From Pedobacter sp. Leaf41 (GTDB lineage Bacteria > Bacteroidota > Bacteroidia > Sphingobacteriales > Sphingobacteriaceae), in the NCBI RefSeq assembly GCF_001422545.1, contig NZ_LMLE01000006.1:594-41796 (forward strand): a DNA stretch of 41,203 bases, in the 5' to 3' direction. Each line of letters begins with the position of its first letter. Position 1 is the first letter of the stretch. Shown in pieces: positions 16,009 through 23,017 of the stretch. A program made the translations under genes and the position numbers. The notes under the pieces are model-generated. The model did not search any database. It was not told the origin of the DNA and saw nothing but the letters and a program-made list of their open reading frames with translations.

Positions 16009-16409
16009 TGGAGTTGCTGTTAAGCCGTACCTATTTTAAGGGTGGCACTAATGGAAAAATCAGTTATCAAGGGCGGTTAATTTGCGAAAGCATTGAATTA
16101 CCATGGCGAAACAATAAGCGGAATATCAGCTGTATACCAGAAGGCCGCTATTTGCTGATCAAACGGCAGCATATGAAGCATGGTTTGCAGTTGGCACTGA
16201 GCATTGTACCCAACCGCGAGGCTATCCTCATTCATCCAGCAAACTTTGCTTTGCGAGAGCTGCAGGGCTGCATCGCACCTGTGAGCAAATGTACTGGTGA
16301 AGGTGAGGGTAACTATAGCCGTATCGCATTGGAAAGACTTCAGGCTTTGGTTTATCCTGTTTTGGATGCCGGTGAAAAAGTTTTTCTGGTGATTACTTCG
16401 GTAAAGTAA
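16008..16409 (+). CDS. DUF5675 family protein
   Basis: A 133-aa protein that opens LLLSRTYFKGGTNGKISYQG, followed by ICESIELPWRNNKRNISCIPEGRYLL, IHPANFALRELQGCIAPVS and a C-terminal VFLVITS strand. This is the DUF5675 pattern (T/LE.pW..N....CIP.G.Y......HPgN....l.GCI..g), with conserved His, Asn and Cys residues. The compact beta-rich fold and HPxN...GCI motif recall cell-wall amidase or L,D-transpeptidase-like folds, and the family also occurs in phages. Its catalytic role is unproven. It is coupled to the gene before it; repeats lie between it and the two small hydrophobic genes that follow. Confidence 0.85.
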   Translation: MELLLSRTYFKGGTNGKISYQGRLICESIELPWRNNKRNISCIPEGRYLLIKRQHMKHGLQLALSIVPNREAILIHPANFALRELQGCIAPVSKCTGEGEGNYSRIALERLQALVYPVLDAGEKVFLVITSVK

Positions 16410-16502
16410 GATTGGTTGTGCAGGGAGGCTCCCTGCATAACTTTTACTCTTATTGGTTTGCCTATGCTTGGGGCTTGCCTCGGCTTGCTGCCGAATGGCT
16501 TT

Positions 16503-17062
16503 TTTCTTTTTCTTGATAAAAAGAAACAAAAATCAAGGCATGGATCTGATCTTGAATAAACCTGCTAAAAGCTTTTTTACGGCAACACAAGTACCCGATG
16601 AAAAATCGGGCAGAACGCGTTGCCGCTTTGTCTTTAACAGGAGAATTATCTCGGAAGCGTTTAGCGGTTTCTTCTTCGATCATCTCCTAGGCCGGAATGC
16701 AGGGAGAATATAGCGATGAGGATAGTGGAAGATTACCTTGGAAGCTTTTAGCGGTTTTTTCTTTGCCTCACCGGCGGCGGCCTCTTTCTTTTCTCTTGAT
16801 AGAAAAGAAACAAACCGAGCCCTTCAGCGAGCTCATTAATACCTTTAAAAAACAATAATAAACGATTAATAACATCAAGGCATGGATCTGATCTTGAATA
16901 AACCTGCTAAAAGCTTTTTTACGGCAACACAAGTTCCCGATGAAAAATCGGGCAGAACGCGTTGCCGCTTTGTCTTTAAAAGGAGAATTATCCTGGAAGC
17001 TTTTAGCGGTTTCTTCTTCGATCATCTCCTATGCCGGAATGCAGGGAGGATATAGCGATGAG
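16503..17062 (+). repeat. Two H2-bearing composite repeats inserted in the DUF5675 cassette
   Basis: A 189-bp direct repeat occurs at 16532-16720 and 16874-17062 with about 7 differences. Each carries an H1 hairpin before it (16503-16526; 16785-16810) and an H2 hairpin inside it (16581-16624; 16923-16966) with inner stem CCCGAT/ATCGGG and GAAAA loop, then module B. The second copy also carries linker D (GAGCCCTTCAGCGAGCTC, 16818 on). These repeats separate DUF5675 from the hydrophobic genes and account for every open frame in 16410-17112. Confidence 0.85.
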
Positions 17063-17112
17063 TTAAGTGTATTGACTACAAATGTTTTTAGTGCTATCGC
17101 TGATATCTCAAT

Positions 17113-17394
17113 TTGGATGGGGGCGGTAAGAAATGGGGTGGCGGGGCAGGATTAAATATCACTAGCTTTTTATTTATTGAAGTGAAAAATAAATTAAATG
17201 TGAATGTAACTCAATCTTCGGGGAAAGGTTGGTTGCGAATTGCAAAACGGGTAGTGGGCATTGCTGGCAGTACGGCAGGTATCCTACTGGCAGCACCCTT
17301 AAAATTGCCAGGTAAAGTTTCACGAATTGCGCAATACATCGCCTTATTGGCTGGCATTGTAAAAGCTGTTGAAAAATCGGGAACTGATGAATAG
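17113..17394 (+). CDS. Small hydrophobic protein, holin-like candidate (start uncertain)
   Basis: The frame gives up to 93 aa. The conserved-looking part begins at VKNKLNVNVTQSSGKGWLRIAKRVVG; the upstream residues (GGGKKWGGGAG) are low-complexity and follow directly on the repeat, so the true start may be GTG at 17182 or GTG at 17200 and the original 5' end may have been displaced. Two hydrophobic stretches, VVGIAGSTAGILLAAPLKL and IAQYIALLAGIVKAV, could form membrane helices. It overlaps the next gene by 8 bp. A small two-helix protein beside another one-helix protein and DUF5675 resembles a holin-type arrangement, but no family was recognised. Confidence 0.6.
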   Translation: MDGGGKKWGGGAGLNITSFLFIEVKNKLNVNVTQSSGKGWLRIAKRVVGIAGSTAGILLAAPLKLPGKVSRIAQYIALLAGIVKAVEKSGTDE

Positions 17395-17560
17395 TGCCGA
17401 GACTAAAATGGGCGTTTTAGGTGGTGTTTCGTTCAGTTTGATCGGACAGGTTCAAAGTAGCGTTTTGCAAACCATGCTGTTAGCTGCCTTAGGTGCTGCT
17501 GCCAGCTTTCTTGTTAGCAGGATTTTACAATGGCTATTTAAAACGAGAGATAAGCGGTAG
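17387..17560 (+). CDS. Small one-helix membrane protein, coupled to the previous gene
   Basis: The start at 17387 (MNSAETKMGVLGG) gives 57 aa; an upstream ATG at 17369 is also in frame but lies well inside the preceding gene. The overlap ATGAATAG with the preceding stop is a typical coupling site. VLQTMLLAALGAAASFLVSRIL is one strong membrane helix followed by a basic C-terminus (FKTRDKR), giving a probable cytoplasmic tail. A terminator follows at 17588. Function unknown. Confidence 0.65.
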   Translation: MNSAETKMGVLGGVSFSLIGQVQSSVLQTMLLAALGAAASFLVSRILQWLFKTRDKR

Positions 17561-17587
17561 TTAACTAAATTACATTCATTAATTGGA

Positions 17588-17620
17588 ACGGGTGCGCAGA
17601 AATGTGCACCCGTAATTTTT
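17588..17620 (+). terminator. Terminator after the hydrophobic gene pair
   Basis: ACGGGTGC / GCACCCGT (17588-17595 and 17606-17613) followed by AATTTTTATTT. Confidence 0.8.
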
Positions 17621-17733
17621 ATTTGTGTGTTTGGTTGAATGAATTCGGCAAGGCCTTTAATGTCAACATCACAACTGTTCCACCGTAATTGAGAATGTTC
17701 TACCACTTATCGGAGTGTTAACAATTCACTTAT

Positions 17734-17760
17734 AAATTACTAATATTTTTAGTAATTTTG
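17734..17760 (+). promoter_or_regulatory. Palindrome overlapping a -7 box before the UmuD-like gene
   Basis: AAATTACTA (17734-17742) and TAGTAATTT (17750-17758) form a perfect 9-bp inverted repeat with a 7-bp spacer. The right arm overlaps TAATTTTG (17753-17760), which fits the Bacteroidota TAnnTTTG -7 box. The ATG at 17779 lies 18 bp downstream. A dimeric repressor bound here would block the promoter, as expected for an SOS-type operator. No TTTG at the normal -33 distance was seen, which is common for regulated promoters. Confidence 0.6.
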
Positions 17761-17778
17761 TGTTCAAATCACAATTTT

Positions 17779-18222
17779 ATGATAAGAGAATTAGAGTTGC
17801 CGAGGCACGAATTGGAGCCTCTTGAAAATCCAGGACGCGTATCGGGTTTTATTTCGCCGGCTGAAGATTACAAACAACGCAGGTTGCATATTGCTCAACG
17901 CATCGTGAAAGATCCGACTAATACTTTTTATTTTGAAGCGGATGACGACCAAATGCGGTATTACGGTATTATGAAAGGTAGCATCATAGTGGTTGATAAG
18001 ACTGTACCTGTGAATTCCGGGATGCTGATTGTATGTTGTGTAGAGGATGAGTGGCTCACCAGAAGATTACTGATTCAAGGCGAAAGCATTTTTCTTTGCT
18101 TGAATGATACGATGGATGCTTGCTTAAATGTAACCAGGCGAAAAGTTACAGTATTTGGGGCAGTTACCTGGACTTGTTTACCACATACCTTAACAACCCA
18201 TGTTCGCACTGGCCGATTGTAA
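17779..18222 (+). CDS. UmuD-like S24 protein lacking the catalytic Ser/Lys dyad
   Basis: Starting at 17779 gives 147 aa (MIRELELPRHELEPL), close to UmuD; an upstream ATG at 17758 adds only 7 unlike residues and would sit inside the operator. The alignment with UmuD is clear: VSGFISPAEDYKQRRLHIAQ matches CGFPSPAADYVEQRIDLNQ, so the cleavage-site Gly is kept. The catalytic segment reads ADDDQMRYYGIMKGSIIVVDK where UmuD has SGDSM, so Ser is replaced by Gln. The second residue reads EWLTRRL where UmuD has EFTVKKL, so Lys is replaced by Arg. It should not self-cleave. It overlaps umuC by 23 bp and probably acts as its regulatory or structural partner. Confidence 0.85.
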   Translation: MIRELELPRHELEPLENPGRVSGFISPAEDYKQRRLHIAQRIVKDPTNTFYFEADDDQMRYYGIMKGSIIVVDKTVPVNSGMLIVCCVEDEWLTRRLLIQGESIFLCLNDTMDACLNVTRRKVTVFGAVTWTCLPHTLTTHVRTGRL

Positions 18223-19444
18223 TAATTTTTATGCCAGCTGCCATCGCTTATTTGAACCACAATACAATGGGGTACCAGTGGTGGTGCTGAGCAATAATGA
18301 TGGTTGCGTAATTGCCCGTAGCGATGAGGCAAAAACCTGTGGTATTAAGATGGGGGCACCCTTTTTTAAAATCAAAGATGAGATTGCTAAGCATAATATT
18401 GCAGTGTTTAGCAGCCATTATACCTTATACGGCGATATTAGTGCCAGAGTGATGACAAACCTTGCCCGGTTTACGCCTGATGTAGAAGTGTATAGCATAG
18501 ATGAATGTTTCTTAGGATTAAAAGGTTATGATTGCCTTCAAAATTATGGGAAAGAAATGCGTGATACCGTTATCCAACATACAGGTATACCCATTAGTGT
18601 TGGCATTGCCCCAACGAAGGTACTGGCAAAGGTTGCGAACAAAACCTCTAAAAAACACAATGGGGTAATGGTATTAGAAACCGAAGAGCAGATCAGTAAA
18701 GCGCTTGTTGATTACCCTGTAGAAGATTTATGGGGGGTAGGGCGGCAGTTTAGCCACAAACTAATTAAAGAGGGAATTGAAACAGCTGCACAGTTCAGGG
18801 CGCTACCCATGGCCTGGGTACAAGCACATATGACGATTGTAGGGCTAAGGATGTGGCGTGAGCTGTGGGGAGAAAGTTGTATCCCTTTAAAAACCATGCT
18901 TGATCCAAAAAAAGGTATGTGTACCAGCAGGGCATTTGGGAAACTAACCACTGACTACGCCGAATTAAAAGAAGCTACTTCGAGCTACGCGGCCAGGTTG
19001 GGGGTAAAATTGAGAAGAGAAGGGCTTTGTGCCAGTGTAATTTCTGTAAGGTTGCTTACCAATAAATTTGGGTCAGCGGCATTAGAAGCTTTTCCATCTA
19101 TTACTATGCCATTGGAGCATCCCGTAAATAACACATTAGATTTAGTTAAAGTTGCCCTATTGGGGTTGCAAAAGATTTATCTGAGGGGGTATATGTTCCA
19201 GAAGGTTGAGGTAACTGCCACAGGATTAATCCCGGAAGCAGAGGTGCAATTAAATATATTTAGTGAATACAAAGGGTTAAAGCATGATCGGGTTTCACAA
19301 GTATTAGATCAGCTAAATCTCCATTATGGCGCAGGAACGCTGCGGCTTGCCGGAGAAGGGGGACAACAAAAGTGGAAAATGAAGCGGCAATTTCTAAAAC
19401 CATGTTATACCACAAATTGGAATGATATTATTAAAGTAAGATGA
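18200..19444 (+). CDS. umuC: Y-family translesion DNA polymerase UmuC
   Basis: A 414-aa protein, normal for UmuC. The N-terminal catalytic residues are visible: Asp6 in FALADCNNFYASC and Asp101-Glu102 in YSIDECF, binding the two metal ions. VVLSNNDGCVIARSDEAK (28-45) is the fingers segment, and GIPISVGIAPTKVLAKVANKTSK the palm-thumb junction. A C-terminal UmuC-specific extension follows the little finger. With its UmuD-like partner it would copy past DNA lesions at the cost of mutations. The start overlaps the UmuD-like gene by 23 bp, and the last four bases (ATGA) overlap a small downstream ORF. Confidence 0.95.
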   Translation: MFALADCNNFYASCHRLFEPQYNGVPVVVLSNNDGCVIARSDEAKTCGIKMGAPFFKIKDEIAKHNIAVFSSHYTLYGDISARVMTNLARFTPDVEVYSIDECFLGLKGYDCLQNYGKEMRDTVIQHTGIPISVGIAPTKVLAKVANKTSKKHNGVMVLETEEQISKALVDYPVEDLWGVGRQFSHKLIKEGIETAAQFRALPMAWVQAHMTIVGLRMWRELWGESCIPLKTMLDPKKGMCTSRAFGKLTTDYAELKEATSSYAARLGVKLRREGLCASVISVRLLTNKFGSAALEAFPSITMPLEHPVNNTLDLVKVALLGLQKIYLRGYMFQKVEVTATGLIPEAEVQLNIFSEYKGLKHDRVSQVLDQLNLHYGAGTLRLAGEGGQQKWKMKRQFLKPCYTTNWNDIIKVR

Positions 19445-19548
19445 AAGAACTGTTAGATTTAATAAAACAATATTTATTGAAAGAAGCTGCAACTTTAAAT
19501 CAGATAAAGGATGTTAATAAACCCAAGCGGGGCCGTAAAACAGCTTGA
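19441..19548 (+). CDS. 35-codon ORF coupled to umuC
   Basis: An ATG overlaps the umuC stop in an ATGA, followed by 35 codons ending TGA at 19546-19548. The product begins MKELLDLIKQYLLKEAATLN and ends KPKRGRKTA: a short amphipathic helix followed by a basic tail. The tight coupling and the clean codon composition suggest it is translated, and the basic tail could bind DNA or the polymerase. There is no known family. It could also be a chance frame. Confidence 0.5.
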   Translation: MKELLDLIKQYLLKEAATLNQIKDVNKPKRGRKTA

Positions 19549-19585
19549 CTGCGAAGTTTGTTAGGTTATAAATAATAAAACTATT

Positions 19586-20290
19586 ATGTGTGCACGTTAT
19601 ACCCTTACTGCTGAAGAAAAAGAAATTTTGAAAGCACATCCTTATGAAATACAAGGTGAATGGAGCCCGAATTATAATTTGGCTATTACTCAAATGGGTT
19701 TGATCATTACTGCAGATGAGCCAGATGTGATCCAACAAATGCGCTTTGGGATTGTGCCACATAACGCAGCAAATTTAAAACTGAGCTTCGATAGTTGGAA
19801 TATTAGAAGCGAAACCGCAATGGAATCTAAAACCTGGCGGCCTTTATTGGTACATCATAAAACCTGCCTGGTTATGGCTGATAGCTTTTACGAGTGGAAG
19901 GAACATGGTAAAGGCGATAAGCAGCCTTACCGCTTTACCTTAAAAGATAGGAAATTGTTTTGTTTTGCAGGCTTGTGGTCGCAATGGGTAGACCCAGAAA
20001 CAAAAGAAAAGTTTCGCACGTATGGTATTATGACCACGGTGGCCAATACACTTGTTGCCGAAGTTCATAGCAAGAAAAGGATGCCAGTGATCTTAACTAA
20101 AGCAGAGGAAGAAATATGGTTAAGTAAAAGTTTGCCCATTGAGACCAAAATGATGGTGTTAGATACTTTCCCTGGGGAATTGATGAAACGGACTAAGATA
20201 AGCAAGCGGGTTAATGCTGTATCTACCGAGAAAAAACCTAATAATGATCCCGATTTACTGTTGCCCCTAAATACGGATGATGCTATTTAA
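19586..20290 (+). CDS. SRAP (SOS response-associated peptidase), YedK/HMCES type
   Basis: A 234-aa protein with all key residues: Cys2 (MCARY), Asn72 and Arg74 in WNIRSET, Glu103 in FYEWK, and His161 in EVHSKKRMPVIL. Cys2 becomes the N-terminal residue after Met removal and forms a thiazolidine link with abasic sites in single-stranded DNA, shielding them from breakage. It lies 37 bp after the small ORF in the umuC operon, so lesion bypass and abasic-site protection are likely co-induced. A shared terminator follows at 20361. Confidence 0.93.
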   Translation: MCARYTLTAEEKEILKAHPYEIQGEWSPNYNLAITQMGLIITADEPDVIQQMRFGIVPHNAANLKLSFDSWNIRSETAMESKTWRPLLVHHKTCLVMADSFYEWKEHGKGDKQPYRFTLKDRKLFCFAGLWSQWVDPETKEKFRTYGIMTTVANTLVAEVHSKKRMPVILTKAEEEIWLSKSLPIETKMMVLDTFPGELMKRTKISKRVNAVSTEKKPNNDPDLLLPLNTDDAI

Positions 20291-20360
20291 ATGGGTTAGG
20301 GTTATAATTAAAGACTTTTGTTACATACAACAACTGAATGTAGTTGAATAAAATTAAAAA

Positions 20361-20392
20361 AAAACCGCATCAAATCAATCTGATGCGGTTTT
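20361..20392. terminator. Bidirectional terminator between the SRAP gene and the nuclease gene
   Basis: AAAACCGCATCA / TGATGCGGTTTT (20361-20372 and 20381-20392), with A runs on the left and T on the right, closing two convergent genes. Confidence 0.9.
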
Positions 20393-20451
20393 ACGCTACT
20401 CTTATCGGCTAGGCTAATTAAAGAGATATAGCCCCTGCGAGTTTGATAATG

Positions 20452-21885
20452 CTAGTTACCCGGATCTTTCACTTTCTCTACCACATCCTGAATATTCTGT
20501 GGTAAGTTAGAAAGCAGATTGTAACCTGTTGCACTTTCAATATCACGAACTGATACGATGTAATCTTTCCAGCTTGCAGTGGTGGTATTGATGTTAGGTG
20601 TATTGATAGCAATTACTCTTGTAGATGAGGTAACACGGCTAACGTCGTTATCTCCGGTTTTTAGCAATACTGCTACTTTCCAAACATTTGCCGGAACTGT
20701 TACTTTTCCATTGTTTATGGTATTGATTACTGATGCGCTGGCTGAGCCAATGCCACCTGTACCATAGCTGCCCATGATTACATATACTTCATAGCCGTTT
20801 AATGCCTGGGCACGAAGATAGGTTTCAAAAGATTCCCAGGTTTTTTGATTATTATTTGGGGCCTGAGGGATCATGTTAGTCATTAAAAATGTTGCCGAAT
20901 TGGCTGTACTTGAACTTGTACGATCGCCACTTGGGCAATTGTGGCCTCTATCGAAGCCGGAATTTGAATAGCTATTGCTTTGTACCTGGTACCAATTTGT
21001 TGGCAACCCAGTAAATGATGCGAAATCATTCTGCCTTGCTGCTGTACCGGTAAAGTTATTTGGGTCTAAGTGCCAGCTCACCCAATTTGGTGTGCCGCGA
21101 GACATGCTATAACTTTCTACATAATATTTTTGATCGATGAGGTAATTTTCAGCTGAAACCATTGTTGCCTGAGCACCTGAAGGATTTCCAAACAATAAGT
21201 TTGAATTATCACCGCCTGCTGGTGGCGCATCAGCACCTGCTTCCGGTGTTCCTCTCCCTGGCGCAGCGGTTCCTGTATTGCCATTGTCGGCAGGATCGGT
21301 ATCTGGTGCGCCTACAGTAATTCCCGGATCGCCAGTACCTTTAAAGATTATATCATCAATGTTAATTCGGGTGGTACCTACCTTCTTAATCTGGAAACGG
21401 ATTTTACCGGTGGTACTCACTTTGAATGAATCAATAACGAGGGTTGTGCTGGTTTCGGTAATGTCTGAACCCAATTGAGTGAAGGTCTTTCCACCATCGG
21501 TAGAGGCTAGGAGTTGCCAGGTGGAATTTGCATCTGTGCCGTATTTGGCATGGGAAATATATATCATTTTTGTACCAGCGACATCAAAGTTCATCGACAA
21601 GTAGCCTGCTCTTAAACGCACGGACTTTGAACCATTTTTGGCATCTGCTGCGAGGTTGCCAATAAGGGCATCACTCATGGTCCATTTCCCGGTTAAAAGC
21701 TGTACGCTATCTAATGCATAACCACCTTTGGTGCCAGATTCAAAAGTTTCGGTAATGGCGTAAGCCGTTGGGGCTTTGGGAGGTGTTACAGGCGTTTCGC
21801 CTTCAATTGCTGTTTTTTTCGAACAGGCGGATAGTGACAGGATGCCAATTAATCCTGAATAGATAAGGATGTTTTTAAATTTCAT
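20452..21885 (-). CDS. Lipid-anchored DNA/RNA non-specific endonuclease (DRGH type)
   Basis: A 477-aa protein. The N-terminus MKFKNILIYSGLIGILSLSAC is a lipoprotein signal with lipobox LSAC and lipidated Cys21. Residues about 45-185 form a beta-sandwich-like module (TFESGTKGGYAL..INIDDIIF), probably a binding domain. A Pro/Gly/Ala-rich linker (about 188-228) follows. The C-terminal part (about 230-450) is a NUC-family endonuclease: FDRGHNCPSGDR at about 310-321 has the catalytic His of DRGH, and MTNMIPQAPNNNQKTWESFE has the metal-binding Asn. It degrades extracellular nucleic acid, for nutrient use or biofilm turnover. The last residues (QDVVEKVKDPGN) are unremarkable. Confidence 0.92.
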   Translation of the reverse strand: MKFKNILIYSGLIGILSLSACSKKTAIEGETPVTPPKAPTAYAITETFESGTKGGYALDSVQLLTGKWTMSDALIGNLAADAKNGSKSVRLRAGYLSMNFDVAGTKMIYISHAKYGTDANSTWQLLASTDGGKTFTQLGSDITETSTTLVIDSFKVSTTGKIRFQIKKVGTTRINIDDIIFKGTGDPGITVGAPDTDPADNGNTGTAAPGRGTPEAGADAPPAGGDNSNLLFGNPSGAQATMVSAENYLIDQKYYVESYSMSRGTPNWVSWHLDPNNFTGTAARQNDFASFTGLPTNWYQVQSNSYSNSGFDRGHNCPSGDRTSSSTANSATFLMTNMIPQAPNNNQKTWESFETYLRAQALNGYEVYVIMGSYGTGGIGSASASVINTINNGKVTVPANVWKVAVLLKTGDNDVSRVTSSTRVIAINTPNINTTTASWKDYIVSVRDIESATGYNLLSNLPQNIQDVVEKVKDPGN

Positions 21886-22013
21886 TACTTTTTAAATGTC
21901 TAAGGGGGTGCGTTAATCAGATCATTTAAGTGAATGACGAAGGTATGAAGAAAAAACATGCTTGGTGTTAAATTAATATTAACAACTTAGCTGGAATATC
22001 AATAGCATCCGAA

Positions 22014-22268
22014 TTAAGATTTAATCAAAACCCAGTATTTTTTTGGCCGATCGGTTAAGGTTTTGGCTTTTATCTCTTCGCGAATAGAAAATGCAGTAAT
22101 GACATAAAAAATTAATACAAAAACAAGAGGCATTAATATAATTCTAATCATTAAATCGTTAATGTTTTTGGCCAGGCTTTGTTTATCCTGACTGAGCGAT
22201 GGATTTGAGGGGAGATATACGATTGCTATTGTATTCTTATCTTTATCTAGCGGACGGTGAGCAAGCAT
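22014..22268 (-). CDS. Small putative membrane protein, weakly supported
   Basis: An 84-aa frame with one strong hydrophobic stretch (IIRIILMPLVFVLIFYVITAF-like, residues about 40-62), flanked by charged residues and a basic C-terminus. There is no recognisable family, and the length and isolation make a spurious call possible. It lies between the nuclease gene and a degenerate region. Confidence 0.3.
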   Translation of the reverse strand: MLAHRPLDKDKNTIAIVYLPSNPSLSQDKQSLAKNINDLMIRIILMPLVFVLIFYVITAFSIREEIKAKTLTDRPKKYWVLIKS

Positions 22269-22338
22269 AAAAAGAAAAAAAAAGCAAAAGCTTCAGCATT
22301 TGACGATTGATACGACAATAATTTCAAAAAACGAGGAA

Positions 22339-22407
22339 ATGTTAGCTGATACGATTTCGCAATTGGAAGATGTTAAGGAACAGGATACTATATCAAATGT
22401 TCTCTAA
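22339..22407 (+). pseudogene. Possible gene remnant ending before a terminator
   Basis: The frame upstream of the TAA at 22405 reads LTIDTTIISKNEEM LADTISQLEDVKEQ and then DTISNVL, which looks like a genuine protein C-terminus with an ACT- or MgtC-like beta-alpha-beta rhythm. The ATG at 22339 has a GAGGA sequence directly before it, but only 22 codons follow, and upstream the frame closes at a stop near 22260. It may be the 3' end of a decayed gene. Confidence 0.3.
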
Positions 22408-22461
22408 ATAAGGGGCCTAGCTAAGGCATGCGTTTGATAAGTGAATTATATTAAACACGAG

Positions 22462-22486
22462 CTGATACTCGCGTATCAGTTTTTTG
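22462..22486 (+). terminator. Orphan terminator
   Basis: CTGATAC-TCGC-GTATCAG (22462-22479 with the loop) followed by six T. No intact plus-strand gene precedes it; it supports the idea that a gene once ended here. Confidence 0.8.
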
Positions 22487-22834
22487 GATTTGAACTTTAA
22501 ATAATACTCACCTGTTTGTAGTTTGCATTCTTGTAAGATAAAGTTTTCGAGTGCTGTTTAAGTTCATATTTCTTAGAGTAAGAAGTTAAATATGCACACG
22601 CGACACGCGTGCGCCAGCTGAGGGTTTAGTGAGGAATATGCTAAGTATGGAGCTCGGGGTAAATTGGCAACAGGCTTTAAATATCACAGATGCTGGTGAA
22701 AAGTAAAATTCAATTTCAACGTTAAATAATTGAAATTTATAAAATCTATTAATTTTTTGAGCGCCCTTTAAGAGTAGGTATTACAAATAAATGTTCGCTA
22801 GCTGATAACGTAATTACGTTCCCTGCCTTCAGCT
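22487..22834. other. Gene-free degenerate stretch
   Basis: No open frame of note. A near-perfect inverted repeat GCACACGCG-ACA-CGCGTGCGC lies at about 22594-22614. The rest is AT-rich sequence with many stops in all frames. Confidence 0.5.
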
Positions 22835-22896
22835 ATGAAAGACTAATCCTCTTAATTTTTTTTCATCCCTAACTTTACTGTAGCAAAGCTCAAAAC
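22835..22896 (+). pseudogene. Decayed copy of the 5' end of the 26091 gene
   Basis: The sequence from ATG 22835 (ATGAAAGACTAATCCTCTTA, then TTTTCATCCCTAACTTTACTGTAG) matches 26091-26152 (ATGAAAAAACTAAGCCTTTT, then TTTTCATCCCTAATTTTTACTGTAG) with small indels that destroy the frame, for about 60 bp, then diverges. It covers only the signal-peptide region. The NACHT-like gene lies between the two copies. Confidence 0.7.
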
Positions 22897-23017
22897 TTAT
22901 CCCGAGTTATAGTGCCCCTACAGATGTTCGACATAAGGTAGTAATAGGGATTTTCCGTGTACAGCGAAAAGCCGCTTGGGCTTCAGTCAAAGTATCAATC
23001 AAAACGGCAGGCTAAGA

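Noticed and set aside
16453..17025. Several frames on both strands in the DUF5675-region repeats
   Set aside because: They are duplicated together with the 189-bp repeat, and their sequences simply translate hairpins H1 and H2.
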